64,000 bases of DNA, taken from the NCBI RefSeq assembly GCF_900115675.1, contig NZ_FOXI01000010.1, forward strand, positions 1 to 64,000, in the 5' to 3' direction. This document shows positions 7,590 through 16,249 of the stretch, piece by piece. Within the stretch, counting starts at the first letter, position 1. Each line of letters opens with the position of its first letter. The position numbers were made by a program, and so were the translations under genes. The notes under the pieces are model-generated. The model saw only the letters and a program-made list of their open reading frames with translations, made no database searches and was not told where the DNA came from. Source of the DNA: Halolamina pelagica. GTDB lineage: Archaea; Halobacteriota; Halobacteria; Halobacteriales; Haloferacaceae.

Positions 7590-8430
7590 CGTCCACCTCC
7601 GGCTTCCGGGCAGTGATGGCGGCGGCGACGAGGAACTCGCTCACGTCGTACTCGTCGTCCCAGTCGCGGATGACCTCCTCACTGTCGTCTTTCGGCGCGA
7701 TATCCACCGACGTGAACCCTGCCGCGGCGAGCATCGTTTCGAGGCGGTCGATCGTCGACGCGCCGGCGACACAGGACGCGACGGACTCCGGATCCGCCCG
7801 AACGTCGGCGGGGACCTCGGCGGTCAGCACGACGTCCGAAATGGCGAGCCTGCCGCCCGGACGGAGCACGCGGAACGCCTCCTCGAACACCTGTGGCTTC
7901 TCCGGCGAGAGGTTCACGACGCAGTTCGAGATGATCACGTCGACACTGGCGTCCGCGACCGGGAGATGCTCGATCTCACCGAGTCGGAACTCGACGTTGT
8001 CTGTTCCGTTCTCCCGGGCGTTCTCGCGTGCCTTCTCCACCATCTCCGGAGTCATGTCGACGCCGATCACCCGGCCCGCGTCGCCGACCTCCCGTGCGGC
8101 GAGGAAGCAGTCGAACCCCGCCCCCGATCCGAGGTCGAGCACCGAGTCACCGGCGTCCAGCGACGCGATCGCTTGGGGATTACCACAGCCCAACCCCAAG
8201 TTCGCCCCCTCCGTGACACTGGACAACTCGGCGTCCGAGTAGCCGAGTTTCCGCGCCGTCTCGTCGGCGGGGGCGGTGGCTTCCGCGGAACTGCAGCAGG
8301 AATCGTCAGTCGAACAGCAGTCACCGGCACGCTCTTCGGTCGCGATGCGTGCGTACCGTTCCCGCACGACTTCTCGTTGTGTCTGTGGGTCGAGACTGGA
8401 CTCCGTCGAGGAGTCTCCTGGTTCAGGCAC
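7582..8430 (-). CDS. arsM: Arsenite S-adenosylmethionine methyltransferase
   Basis: A 282-residue class I SAM methyltransferase. The Cys-rich N-terminus (GDCCSTDDSCCSSAE) is usual for prokaryotic ArsM. The SAM motif is VLDLGSGAGFDCFLAAREVG. The three As(III)-binding cysteines of ArsM are recognisable in GFDCF, ISNCVVNLSPEK and VASCVAGA. It should methylate trivalent arsenic to mono-, di- and trimethyl forms in the cytoplasm. It overlaps arsC upstream and acr3 downstream by 8 bases each, so expression should follow ArsR control. Confidence 0.93.
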   Translation of the reverse strand: MPEPGDSSTESSLDPQTQREVVRERYARIATEERAGDCCSTDDSCCSSAEATAPADETARKLGYSDAELSSVTEGANLGLGCGNPQAIASLDAGDSVLDLGSGAGFDCFLAAREVGDAGRVIGVDMTPEMVEKARENARENGTDNVEFRLGEIEHLPVADASVDVIISNCVVNLSPEKPQVFEEAFRVLRPGGRLAISDVVLTAEVPADVRADPESVASCVAGASTIDRLETMLAAAGFTSVDIAPKDDSEEVIRDWDDEYDVSEFLVAAAITARKPEVDGE

Positions 8431-8866
8431 TGGTGGTCACCTCGCGTTCGATTTCGTCGAAAAGCGCACTCACGCGGTCACGGATCTCGTCGCGGATCGC
8501 TCGGACCCCTTCGAGGTCCGCCCCGTCGGGATCGTCGAGCGCCCAGTCACGGACATCGACGGCGGATCGGTCCGCGTCGAGGTCGAGCGTCGAACAGCCC
8601 ATCGTGGCGACGTAGTCACACGCCGCGAGCTCGTCCGACGAGATCGCCCCCGGGCTGCGATCCGAGAGGTCGAACCCGGCCTCGCCCATCGCGTCGACGA
8701 CGACGTCGTGAACGTGCTCGGCAGGGCGAGTGCCGCCAGTACGGATCTGGACGGCGTCGCCGAGACCGCGACGGTCCCGTTCCCGTTCGGCGAACGCGGT
8801 CGACATCTGCGACCGCCCGGCGTTCTGGACGCACACGAACGCCACGCGAACCGGGGTGTCGGTCAT
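8423..8866 (-). CDS. arsC: Arsenate reductase, low-molecular-weight phosphatase type
   Basis: A 147-residue LMW protein-tyrosine-phosphatase fold with the P-loop CVQNAGRSQM (C-x5-R-S) near the N-terminus and the acid loop VRDWALDDPDG in the last third. A further Cys occurs in MGCSTLDLD. It converts arsenate to arsenite for methylation or export. The ATG overlaps the arsR stop by 4 bases and its end overlaps arsM by 8. A plain phosphotyrosine phosphatase is the alternative, but the operon context makes ArsC far more likely. Confidence 0.9.
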   Translation of the reverse strand: MTDTPVRVAFVCVQNAGRSQMSTAFAERERDRRGLGDAVQIRTGGTRPAEHVHDVVVDAMGEAGFDLSDRSPGAISSDELAACDYVATMGCSTLDLDADRSAVDVRDWALDDPDGADLEGVRAIRDEIRDRVSALFDEIEREVTTSA

Positions 8867-9261
8867 CGGTCGGTCCCTCGCGTCTCGTCGAGGGCTGCCA
8901 GGAGCGCCTCGGCGCGATCAGTGGTCTCGTAGTACCGCCACGTCCCGTCTTTTCGCCGCGTGACGAGTCCGGCGTCGAGGAGATCCGAGAGGGCGTGACT
9001 GATCGCACTGTCGCTGACGTCGACGACCGGGTTGATCTCACAGACACACAGTTCCCCATCCGCGGCCGTGAGTAGCCGGACGATGTTGTACCGCGTATCG
9101 TTCCCGAGGGTCTTGAGCGCGCGCAGATCAGCGTCGAGATCCGAGGGCGCCGCGGACTGATGCGACCGGAGCGTATCGAGCCGTGCCTCCAGGTCGGCGT
9201 CACAGCAGCCGCCGTTTTCCTCGGTGATGAGTCGTTCGAGGCGGTCCGTTTGCGAGCTCAT
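8863..9261 (-). CDS. arsR: ArsR-family metalloregulator
   Basis: A 132-residue winged-helix repressor from ATG 9261; a GTG at 9279 would add MFNYSF. The recognition region is VSDSAISHALSDLLDAGLVTRRKDGTWRYY, and the metal-sensing CxC lies in DGELCVCEI at the start of the alpha3 helix. It also has vicinal cysteines in GGCCDADLEARL near the N-terminus. ArsR proteins leave DNA when As(III) or Sb(III) binds. It leads the operon and its promoter carries a 24-base dyad overlapping the TATA box and start site, so autoregulation is likely. Confidence 0.92.
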   Translation of the reverse strand: MSSQTDRLERLITEENGGCCDADLEARLDTLRSHQSAAPSDLDADLRALKTLGNDTRYNIVRLLTAADGELCVCEINPVVDVSDSAISHALSDLLDAGLVTRRKDGTWRYYETTDRAEALLAALDETRGTDR

Positions 9262-9263
9262 GA

Positions 9264-9287
9264 ATGAGTAGTTGAACACCTCCTCAT
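9264..9287 (-). promoter_or_regulatory. Probable ArsR operator over the arsR promoter
   Basis: The 24 bases form an imperfect palindrome: ATGAG/CTCAT outer arms, inner AG..TG/CA..CT, 18 of 24 positions symmetric. The left end overlaps the minus-strand TATA-like GTTATAT (9287-9293) and the right end lies 2 bases from the arsR ATG. A leaderless transcript would start inside it, so bound repressor would block transcription. Confidence 0.6.
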
Positions 9288-9429
9288 ATAACGGTGTCGG
9301 GGCGAGACGACGGTCGATTGCAGCCGCGACGGCGACCCCGACTCCGGGAGCACCGACGGACGACTTAATAAATAATTCCCGCTCGATTACTAAAAAGACG
9401 CATCTTACCCCGGGTCGTTAGCAGCGGGA

Positions 9430-9437
9430 TTATTAAC
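9430..9437 (+). promoter_or_regulatory. TATA box of the P-type ATPase gene
   Basis: TTATTAAC lies 23-30 bases before the ATG at 9460, in an AT-rich patch (9361-9440) that contrasts with the surrounding GC-rich DNA. The spacing fits a leaderless haloarchaeal transcript. Confidence 0.5.
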
Positions 9438-9459
9438 TACACAGCGACTACCGGCAGGC

Positions 9460-12021
9460 ATGAGCGGTCCGAAGGAATCCGAGGGGGACCACGACGAGGG
9501 CGCCGACAGCTCCCCGCCCCCCGAAAACGGCGATCCGGCCGGCTCCGAAACGGCGGAGTCAGTCGAGCTCAGCGTCCCCGGGATGGACTGTCCCTCCTGT
9601 GCCACCAAGGTCGAGACAAGCGTCCGGGAACTCGACGCCGTCGAGACCGTCGATCCGGAAGTGACGACGGGGAAGGTGAGAGTCAGCTACGACGGCGACG
9701 GCGCGGCCCCCGGGGACGTCGCCGAGCGCGTGGAGAAGGCGGGGTACGAGATCGACGACGCCGTCGGCGAGGCGACCGAGACGTTCACCGCCCCCGAGAT
9801 GGACTGCCCGTCCTGTGCCGGGACGGTCGAGAACGCGATCACGGCCCTCGACGGGGTCACGGGCTACCGGACCGAACCGACGACCGGGAAGGTCGTCGTC
9901 ACGTTCGATCAGTCCGACACGTCCGCCGCGGCGGTCCGCGAGGCCATCGAGGGCGCTGGGTACGAGGTCGTCGACTCCTCGGCCGACGGCGACGGCGGCG
10001 TCGCCGGAACCGACAGCGTCTGGCGCAGCCGCCGCGCGATCAAGACGTGGATCAGCGGCGTGTTCACGCTGCTCGGCCTCCTCTTCGAGTTCGTCCTCCG
10101 CGGTGTGAACGCCGAGCTACTCGCAGCGGGCGGCATCGCGCTCACGACCGCGGACGTGCTGTTTCTCGCGGCCGTCGTGGCCGGCGGGCAGGAGATCGTC
10201 CGCGGCGGCTACTACTCGCTCCGCAACCGGAACCTCGACATCGACCTCCTGATGAGCCTCGCGATCCTGGGCGCAATCGCCGTCAGCGTCGGGTTCGGGG
10301 AGTCGCTGTACATGGAGGCCGCGACGCTGGCGTTCCTGTTCAGCGTCGCCGAACTGCTGGAGCGCTACTCGATGGACAAAGCCCGCAACTCGCTCCAGGA
10401 GCTGATCGACCTCTCGCCGGACGAGGCGACGGTCCGGCGTGACGGCGAGGAAGTCACGGTGTCCGTCGACGACGTGAACGTCGGCGACGCGGTCGTCGTC
10501 AAACCCGGCGAGAAGATCCCCCTCGACGGCGAGGTGACCGACGGCGAGAGCGCGGTGAACCAGGCGCCGATCACCGGCGAGAGCGTCCCGGTCGACAAGA
10601 CCCCGGGCGACGAGGTGTACGCCGGGACGATCAACGAACAGGGCTACCTCGAACTACAGGTGACCTCGGCGGCCGGCGACAACACGCTCTCCCGGATCAT
10701 CGAGATGGTCGAGGACGCCCAGTCCAACAAGACCGAGCGCGAGCAGTTCGTCGAGCGCTTCGCGGGCTACTACACGCCGGTGGTGGTCGCCTTCGCCGTG
10801 CTGGTGACGCTCGCGACGCCGACCGTTCTCGGCGCCACGCAGACCGAAGCGATCGTCTACGGCCTGACGCTGCTCGTGCTCGCGTGTCCGTGTGCGTTCG
10901 TTATCTCGACGCCGGTCTCGGTGGTCTCGGGGATCACCAGCGGCGCGAAAAACGGCGTCCTGATCAAGGGCGGCAACCACCTCGAGGCGATGGGCGAGGT
11001 CGACGCGGTCGCGTTGGACAAGACGGGGACGCTCACCACGGGCGAACTCAGCGTCACCGACGTGATCCCGCTCGGCGACCGCACCGAAGCGGACGTGCTC
11101 CGGTGTGCCCACGGGCTCGAACGCCGGTCGGAGCACCCGATCGGCGAGGCCATCGTCGACCGCGCCCAGCAGCGGGAGGTCGACCGACGCAACCTCGACG
11201 AGTTCGAGAGCATCACCGGGAAGGGGGTCCGGGCGGACCTCGACGGGGAGACCCACTACGCCGGCAAGCCCGGGCTGTTCGAGGAACTCGGGTTCGACCT
11301 CAACCACGTCCACGCCGCGACCGACGGCGGCGTCGTGACCGGGAAGAGCCAGCAGCTGTGTGAGCGAAACGACTGCGTCGACCTGCTGGAGACGGTCGTG
11401 CCCGAACTCCAGGCCGAGGGGAAGACGGTCGTCCTCGTCGGCACGGACGCGGAGATCGAGGGCGTGATCGCCGTCGCCGACGAGGTGCGCCCGGAGGCCG
11501 AGGCCGCCGTCGCCCGGCTCCACGATCTCGGCGTCGAGCACGTGGTCATGCTCACGGGGGACAACGAGCGCACGGCGCGGGCGATCGCCGAGCGCGTCGG
11601 CGTCGACGAGTACCGCGCGGAACTGCTCCCCGAGGACAAGGTCGACGCGGTGAAAGAACTCGACGCGGCCGGCGACGGCGTGGCGATGGTCGGCGACGGG
11701 ATCAACGACGCGCCCGCGCTCGCGACGGCGACGGTCGGCGTCGCGATGGGTGCGGCGGGGACGGACACCGCCCTCGAGACGGCCGACATCGCGCTGATGG
11801 GCGACGACCTCTCCCGGCTGCCCTACCTCTACGAGCTCTCTCACGACGCGAACAGCGTCATCCGCCAGAACATCTGGGTGAGTCTGGGCGCGAAGGCGGC
11901 GCTCGCGCTCGCCGTGCCGTTCGGACTCGTCCCCATCTGGGCGGCCGTGCTGGTCGGCGACGCCGGGATGACCCTCGGCGTCACCGGGAACGCGATGCGG
12001 CTCTCCCGGATCGAGCCCTAG
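9460..12021 (+). CDS. P1B-type heavy-metal ATPase, zinc/cadmium (ZntA/CadA) class
   Basis: An 853-residue pump. After a Glu/Pro-rich start, two HMA domains carry GMDCPSCATKVE and EMDCPSCAGTVE. Membrane helix 6 holds C476-P-C478 (LACPCAFVISTPVSVVSG) and D520 is the phosphorylated Asp (DKTGTLTTG). TGE is in ITGES, the HP motif in RSEHPIG, and the hinge is MVGDGINDAPALA. STPVSVVSGITSGAKNGVLIKGG, the Lys in SLGAKAALAL and the Asp in VGDAGMTLG of the last helices point to zinc/cadmium/lead rather than copper. It is divergent from arsR, so metal stress genes share this intergenic region. Confidence 0.9.
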   Translation: MSGPKESEGDHDEGADSSPPPENGDPAGSETAESVELSVPGMDCPSCATKVETSVRELDAVETVDPEVTTGKVRVSYDGDGAAPGDVAERVEKAGYEIDDAVGEATETFTAPEMDCPSCAGTVENAITALDGVTGYRTEPTTGKVVVTFDQSDTSAAAVREAIEGAGYEVVDSSADGDGGVAGTDSVWRSRRAIKTWISGVFTLLGLLFEFVLRGVNAELLAAGGIALTTADVLFLAAVVAGGQEIVRGGYYSLRNRNLDIDLLMSLAILGAIAVSVGFGESLYMEAATLAFLFSVAELLERYSMDKARNSLQELIDLSPDEATVRRDGEEVTVSVDDVNVGDAVVVKPGEKIPLDGEVTDGESAVNQAPITGESVPVDKTPGDEVYAGTINEQGYLELQVTSAAGDNTLSRIIEMVEDAQSNKTEREQFVERFAGYYTPVVVAFAVLVTLATPTVLGATQTEAIVYGLTLLVLACPCAFVISTPVSVVSGITSGAKNGVLIKGGNHLEAMGEVDAVALDKTGTLTTGELSVTDVIPLGDRTEADVLRCAHGLERRSEHPIGEAIVDRAQQREVDRRNLDEFESITGKGVRADLDGETHYAGKPGLFEELGFDLNHVHAATDGGVVTGKSQQLCERNDCVDLLETVVPELQAEGKTVVLVGTDAEIEGVIAVADEVRPEAEAAVARLHDLGVEHVVMLTGDNERTARAIAERVGVDEYRAELLPEDKVDAVKELDAAGDGVAMVGDGINDAPALATATVGVAMGAAGTDTALETADIALMGDDLSRLPYLYELSHDANSVIRQNIWVSLGAKAALALAVPFGLVPIWAAVLVGDAGMTLGVTGNAMRLSRIEP

Positions 12022-12031
12022 TGCCGACCGT

Positions 12032-12886
12032 TCAGCGCGTCTTCGACGGCGGCACGAGCAGCACGTTCGACCGCGCCCTGGCAGTCACCGTCTCGGAGGT
12101 GCTGCCCAGCAGCAGGCGGCGAATCGGCCCCTGCCCCCGCGATCCCATGAGGATCGTCGTGGGGTCGAACTCCTCCTCTGCGGCCAGGATCTCGTCGGCG
12201 GCCTCGCCCGCTCGCACGACGGTTCGGGTCTCGATGCCCAACGACTCCAGCCGATCGGCTAACTCGGCTAACTGGGCCTCCGCGTCCGCGTCGGTGTCGC
12301 CCTCGCTGCCGGCCCGACGTTCCGGCGGCGCCACGTGGAGTAGCGTCGCTTCCTCCGTCGCCGACTGGAGCTGCTCGAACTCGTCAAACGCCCGCTCGGC
12401 GTTCTCGGAGAAGTCCGTCGCGTAGAGGACCCGCTGGAACAGGTGTTCGTTGGCGACTTCGGGTTCCTTCTCGCCTTCGACGATCCGCTGGACCAGCAAC
12501 GGCCGAACCGCTGTTCGGGCCACGTTGCGGGCCGTGCCGCCGATGAACCGTTGCTCGAGTGGGCTCTGCCCACGCGACCCGACGATGATGAGGTCGGCGT
12601 TCACGCGATCGGCGAGGCCGTTGATACGTCGGTGCGGCGTCCCCCGGAGGACGTGTGTCTCGACGGTGAAGCCCTCGTCCTCGAGCAGCCGGCGCTGGCG
12701 TGCGAGCGCCTGCTTCGTGCGTCCCCCGACGTCGCTACCGGGCATGCCGGTCGTGACGTTGGGACTCGTGACTGTGACGAGGTCGATCGCGTCGATCCCG
12801 TAGCGCTGGAGACACTCCAGGCAGGTCTGGGAACCGATGGCGGTCTCGATTGCGGCGGACAAGTCAGTCGCGTATACTGCGCGCAT
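12032..12886 (-). CDS. Tandem universal stress protein
   Basis: A 284-residue protein with two UspA domains. The first runs from about residue 1 to 140 with the nucleotide-binding-like IVGSRGQSPLEQRFIGGTARNVARTAVRPLLV. The second (from FQRVLYATDFSENAERAF) has MGSRGQGPIRRLLLGSTSETVTARARSNVLLV. Both keep the G-2x-G-9x-G(S/T) ATP-binding pattern. The role is cytoplasmic stress or energy response and no substrate can be named. The promoter has ATATTAATAC about 27 bases before the ATG and a perfect 7-base inverted repeat next to it. Confidence 0.88.
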   Translation of the reverse strand: MRAVYATDLSAAIETAIGSQTCLECLQRYGIDAIDLVTVTSPNVTTGMPGSDVGGRTKQALARQRRLLEDEGFTVETHVLRGTPHRRINGLADRVNADLIIVGSRGQSPLEQRFIGGTARNVARTAVRPLLVQRIVEGEKEPEVANEHLFQRVLYATDFSENAERAFDEFEQLQSATEEATLLHVAPPERRAGSEGDTDADAEAQLAELADRLESLGIETRTVVRAGEAADEILAAEEEFDPTTILMGSRGQGPIRRLLLGSTSETVTARARSNVLLVPPSKTR

Positions 12887-12915
12887 ACTCGACGTAGGTG
12901 GCCGGTCGTATTAAT

Positions 12916-12934
12916 ATTGTGTTTACCACACAAT
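12916..12934 (-). promoter_or_regulatory. Operator-like inverted repeat upstream of the tandem usp gene
   Basis: ATTGTGT-5 bases-ACACAAT is a perfect 7-base inverted repeat that overlaps the upstream edge of the minus-strand TATA box (ATATTAATAC, 12909-12918). A regulator bound here would contact the TFB/TBP site. Confidence 0.5.
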
Positions 12935-13036
12935 TCTGCGGCCCGGTCCCGATGTTCGACGACGAAACGGGCCTTCTTTCGTGGATCAGCACTGGGGACG
13001 TGGCTCGCGAAACTGCTTCGAAGGCGGCGGGAACTG

Positions 13037-13429
13037 CTACCTCGACGTCACTCGCACCTCCAGTGACCTGGTTCGCGGGCCGTCGCACTCGACGAACAGG
13101 ATCGACTGCCACGTGCCGAGCGATAGCGAGCCGTCGACGACCGGAACGGCGACGCTCTCGCCGAGGAGCATCGCCCGGAGGTGTGCGTCGGCGTTGTCGT
13201 CGACCTCGTCGTGGTCGTACCCCTCCCCGCGCGGGACGAGCCGGTCGAGCGCTCGCTCGGTGTCCCCGAGGAGTCGAGACTCGTTCTCGTTGACGACGAC
13301 GCCCGCGGTCGTGTGCGGGACGAAGACGGTACAGACACCGTGCTCGATCCCGCTCGGGACCGCCTCGGCCACCTCCGCCGTCACGTCGACGATATCGGTT
13401 CGCGCGGTGGTCTCGACCTGGAGCGACAT
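13037..13429 (-). CDS. YjbQ/UPF0047 family protein
   Basis: A 130-residue protein starting MSLQVETTARTDIVDVT at ATG 13429. Family signatures are FVPHTTAGVVVNENE, DNADAHLRAMLLGESVAVPV and GTWQSILFVECDGPR. Bacterial YjbQ can replace thiamine-phosphate synthase in vivo, but the physiological reaction is not settled. The His of PHTTA and the His of DAHLR form the presumed metal site. It stands alone between a usp gene and a methyltransferase. Confidence 0.88.
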   Translation of the reverse strand: MSLQVETTARTDIVDVTAEVAEAVPSGIEHGVCTVFVPHTTAGVVVNENESRLLGDTERALDRLVPRGEGYDHDEVDDNADAHLRAMLLGESVAVPVVDGSLSLGTWQSILFVECDGPRTRSLEVRVTSR

Positions 13430-13483
13430 AGCGGTCGGTACGGCGGCTGGCGGAAAGAGCCTGCCCGTCACGGGCTCCGTGGC

Positions 13484-14113
13484 CTACCGGGTCGCCTCGA
13501 TCGCCACGAACGATCCCTCGCCATAGCCCGGTTCGATCGGTTCCCCGCCGTCGGCCTCGCCGGGCCAGTCGTACAGCGTCTGGACGAACTCGAACTCGCT
13601 GAACCCCGCGTCCTCGAGTGCGTCGACGAGTCCCTCCGTCGAGACGAACGTCGCCTCCCGGTAGAAGGGGCTGTCCGACTGCTTCTCCAGGTACCGCGCC
13701 CCCACGGGGCTCTCCTTGTCGATGTACCCGATCACGAGGCGTCCATCCGGGCCGAGGACGCGTGCCGCTTCAGCGAGCGTCCGTGGGATGTCGTCGACGA
13801 AGCAGATCGTCGTCACCAGCAGCGCCGTGTCGAACGTCCCGTCCCCGAACGGGAGGGACTCGGCGACGCCCCTGACCACGTCGACGCCGCGCTCCCGCGC
13901 GATGTCGAGCATCGCCGCGGCGGGGTCGACGCCGACGCCGATCCCGAGCGGGGCGGCGAACCGCGCGCTCCCGACCCCGATCTCGAGTCCGTCGCCCGGC
14001 GACGGCACGAGCCGGCGCAGCGCCGCCAGTTCGGCCCGATAGGCGGCCTCGTTGTCGTCGAACCAGGCCTCGTACTGAGCAGTGCGCTCCTCGAAAGGGG
14101 TTGCGGTGGGCAT
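13484..14113 (-). CDS. Class I SAM-dependent methyltransferase (type 11)
   Basis: A 209-residue protein with the SAM-binding motif LEIGVGSARFAAPLGIGVGVD, the acidic strand-2 end and a motif-IV region FDTALLVTTICFVDDIPR, then ARVLGPDGRLVIGYIDKESP. This is the UbiE/Methyltransf_11 fold; the acceptor substrate cannot be predicted. It is followed on the same strand by yjbQ after a 54-base gap, without clear functional linkage. Confidence 0.85.
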   Translation of the reverse strand: MPTATPFEERTAQYEAWFDDNEAAYRAELAALRRLVPSPGDGLEIGVGSARFAAPLGIGVGVDPAAAMLDIARERGVDVVRGVAESLPFGDGTFDTALLVTTICFVDDIPRTLAEAARVLGPDGRLVIGYIDKESPVGARYLEKQSDSPFYREATFVSTEGLVDALEDAGFSEFEFVQTLYDWPGEADGGEPIEPGYGEGSFVAIEATR

Positions 14114-14190
14114 ACCGGACCCTAGGCGCCGTGGTGACAGTAAGGTTGGGACGGCAGCAGTTCCCGTCGGCGGACTCCCGAGGTCCCGGG

Positions 14191-14610
14191 CTACCGAACG
14201 ACGGTCACCGGCACGGGCGAGTGCTGGACGACCTTCTGGGCGACGTTCCCGACGATGAGCCGGTCAGCCAGGGTGCCGCTGTGGCTGCCGATCACCACCA
14301 CGTCGAACCCGTCGGCGTGGTTGACGATCGCTTTCGCGGGGCTGCCCCAGGAGACGTCGGTCTCGATTTCGACGCCGTGTGAGTCGGCGATCTCGCGGGC
14401 CCCGTCGAAGATCTCGGCGGCGCGTTCCTCGGCGGCTTCCTCGATGTCCGACTCCAGCGCCAGCCCCACGCTCGCCCCCATCATCGCCGAGGGGGCGCCA
14501 GCGATGTGCAGGACCGTAATCTCCGCCTCCGGGTGCGTCTCCAGGGCGTACTCGAGCGCGTGTTCGGCCATCTCCGAGCCGTCGATCGGCACCAGAACTC
14601 GGTGGGTCAT
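14191..14610 (-). CDS. Universal stress protein, single domain
   Basis: A 139-residue single UspA domain, MTHRVLVPIDGSEMAEHALE, ending VIGSHSGTLADRLIVGNVAQKVVQHSPVPVTVVR. The ATP-binding glycine pattern is partly altered (GSHSG-x-LADRLIVGN). The ATG at 14610 is preceded by a CTTTATCG TATA-like element about 26 bases upstream, which supports a leaderless start. The longer frame upstream is shadow sequence. Confidence 0.88.
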   Translation of the reverse strand: MTHRVLVPIDGSEMAEHALEYALETHPEAEITVLHIAGAPSAMMGASVGLALESDIEEAAEERAAEIFDGAREIADSHGVEIETDVSWGSPAKAIVNHADGFDVVVIGSHSGTLADRLIVGNVAQKVVQHSPVPVTVVR

Positions 14611-14758
14611 ACAGTCGATAAGGAGCCCCAAACGATAAAGGCAGGCCCCGGCCGAGGGAACCGGCCCCAACGAGACCGGTGGCGAGCGGCTGAACCGACC
14701 CAACGATGCTGTTCGACCTCGCGACGACCGCCCGGCGGATACCCGGTATTTTGTAGTT

Positions 14759-14776
14759 GTGTCCCCAAGGGAACAC
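14759..14776 (+). promoter_or_regulatory. Dyad between TATA box and start of a usp gene
   Basis: GTGT-x-CCC-xx-GGG-x-ACAC is symmetric at 14 of 18 positions. It ends one base before the ATG at 14778; the TATA-like GGTATTTTG lies at 14745-14753. The dyad covers the expected transcription start and the end of the promoter. Confidence 0.4.
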
Positions 14777-14777
14777 G

Positions 14778-15656
14778 ATGTACGATAAGCTCCTCTTCCC
14801 GACTGACAGCAGCGAGGGCACATCGACCGCGTTCGATCACGCCCTCGACGTCGCCGCGACACACGACGCGACGGTACACGTCCTCAACGTGGTAGACACG
14901 TCCGGTGACGGCCGCCGCCGAGGGGGCGACGACGCCGTGGCCGAGCTCGAAAGCGAGGGGGAACAGCTCGTGAGCGAGACGGCGGCAGCAGCCCGCGAAC
15001 GCGGCGTCGACACCGAGACCGCCGTCGAGCGGGGGAATCCCTACCGGGCGATCGTCGACTACGCGAACGCGGAGGGGATCGACCTCATCACTATGCCGAC
15101 CCACGGGCGCCGCGGTCTCGAACGGTTCCTGCTCGGGAGTACGACCGAACGCGTCGTCAGACGTGCCGACGTGCCGGTGCTCACGATCCGCCCGCACGAG
15201 GAAACCCGGATCGAGCACCCCTACCGGAACGTCCTGGTGCCGACCGACGGCAGCGCCTGTGCGGAAGAGGCCCTCACGACGGGGATCGAGATGGCGACCG
15301 TCGATAATGCGCGGCTCCACCTTCTGTCGGTGATCGACACGATGGCGCTCGGCGCCGACGTGCGGACCGAGATGCAGCTGGAGACCATCGAGGAGTCCGC
15401 GAACCGGATCGTCGACGACGCCGCCGACCTCGCGACGGAGCGGGGGATCGACGTCCCCGTCACCGCAGTCGAGTTCGGCTCGTCGATCCCGAACACGGTC
15501 CTCTCTTACGTCGACGAACACGAGGTCGACCTCCTCGTCGTCGGCACGCACGGGCGGACCGGCTTCGACCGGTATCTGCTCGGCAGCGTCACGGAGAAGC
15601 TGATCCGGACCTCGCCGGTCCCGGTACTCACGGTCCGAGAGCCCGCCGAGGAGTGA
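14778..15656 (+). CDS. Tandem universal stress protein
   Basis: A 292-residue protein with two UspA domains, MYDKLLFPTDSSEGTSTAFD and YRNVLVPTDGSACAEEALTT. Each has an intact G-2x-G-9x-GS/T motif (PTHGRRGLERFLLGSTTERV and GTHGRTGFDRYLLGSVTEKL). It is divergent from the single-domain usp at 14191-14610, so two stress proteins share a promoter region of about 170 bases. ATG 14778 is preferred over an upstream frame-matched start because it sits 27 bases from the TATA box. Confidence 0.9.
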   Translation: MYDKLLFPTDSSEGTSTAFDHALDVAATHDATVHVLNVVDTSGDGRRRGGDDAVAELESEGEQLVSETAAAARERGVDTETAVERGNPYRAIVDYANAEGIDLITMPTHGRRGLERFLLGSTTERVVRRADVPVLTIRPHEETRIEHPYRNVLVPTDGSACAEEALTTGIEMATVDNARLHLLSVIDTMALGADVRTEMQLETIEESANRIVDDAADLATERGIDVPVTAVEFGSSIPNTVLSYVDEHEVDLLVVGTHGRTGFDRYLLGSVTEKLIRTSPVPVLTVREPAEE

Positions 15657-15665
15657 GAGGCCGGT

Positions 15666-16247
15666 TCACCCCGGGAGCAGGAAGTTCAACACGGCGACGA
15701 GAACGCCGGCCAGCCCCATCCTGGCGCCGGCGACGAGCCAACTCTGCTCGGAGATCGTCGCGAGATACGCCCCGAAGGCGAAGAGGATACCGACGGCGAC
15801 GCCGATGGAGATCAGCGTCGCCGCGCGCATGCTCAACAGGGTTCCTTCGGCGAGGAACGGGACCATCGGCAACACCACCCCGATGATCGGGCCGATACCG
15901 CTCATCAGTGCGTTCACCTGGCGGGCGCCGGCTTGCTGTCGCTGAACCCGCGTGTCGGCGAGGTCAGTCAACATTGCGTGTTCGATGCGGGCGCGCTCGG
16001 CCCGCTTCTCGGCGCGTTCGATCTCCCAGACGCTCCAGACGCCGGAGGTACCGAGCCCGATCGCGGCCCCGATACCGATACTGAACACCGTCAACCCGTC
16101 GGGGATACCCGATAGGTAGGCGCCGACGGTCACGCCGATGCTCGTGAGCGCGCCGTCGAACCCGTTCGAGATGAAGTAGCGCCGGGAGATCGACCGGACG
16201 TCCTCCCGTTCCAACGCTCGTACCAGCCGTCGCAGGGGGGAACGCAT
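15666..16247 (-). CDS. VIT1/CCC1 family membrane transporter
   Basis: A 193-residue protein, MRSPLRRLVRALEREDVR then ISRRYFISNGFDGALTSIGVTVGAY, the VIT1/CCC1 hallmark region. It has about four further hydrophobic segments and a polar charged insert (EIERAEKRAERARIEHAM) like the cytoplasmic metal-binding helix of that family. Members move Fe2+ or Mn2+ across membranes, usually out of the cytosol. The start lies 2 bases after the DUF211 stop, which suggests one transcript with it. Confidence 0.82.
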   Translation of the reverse strand: MRSPLRRLVRALEREDVRSISRRYFISNGFDGALTSIGVTVGAYLSGIPDGLTVFSIGIGAAIGLGTSGVWSVWEIERAEKRAERARIEHAMLTDLADTRVQRQQAGARQVNALMSGIGPIIGVVLPMVPFLAEGTLLSMRAATLISIGVAVGILFAFGAYLATISEQSWLVAGARMGLAGVLVAVLNFLLPG

Positions 16248-16249
16248 GC

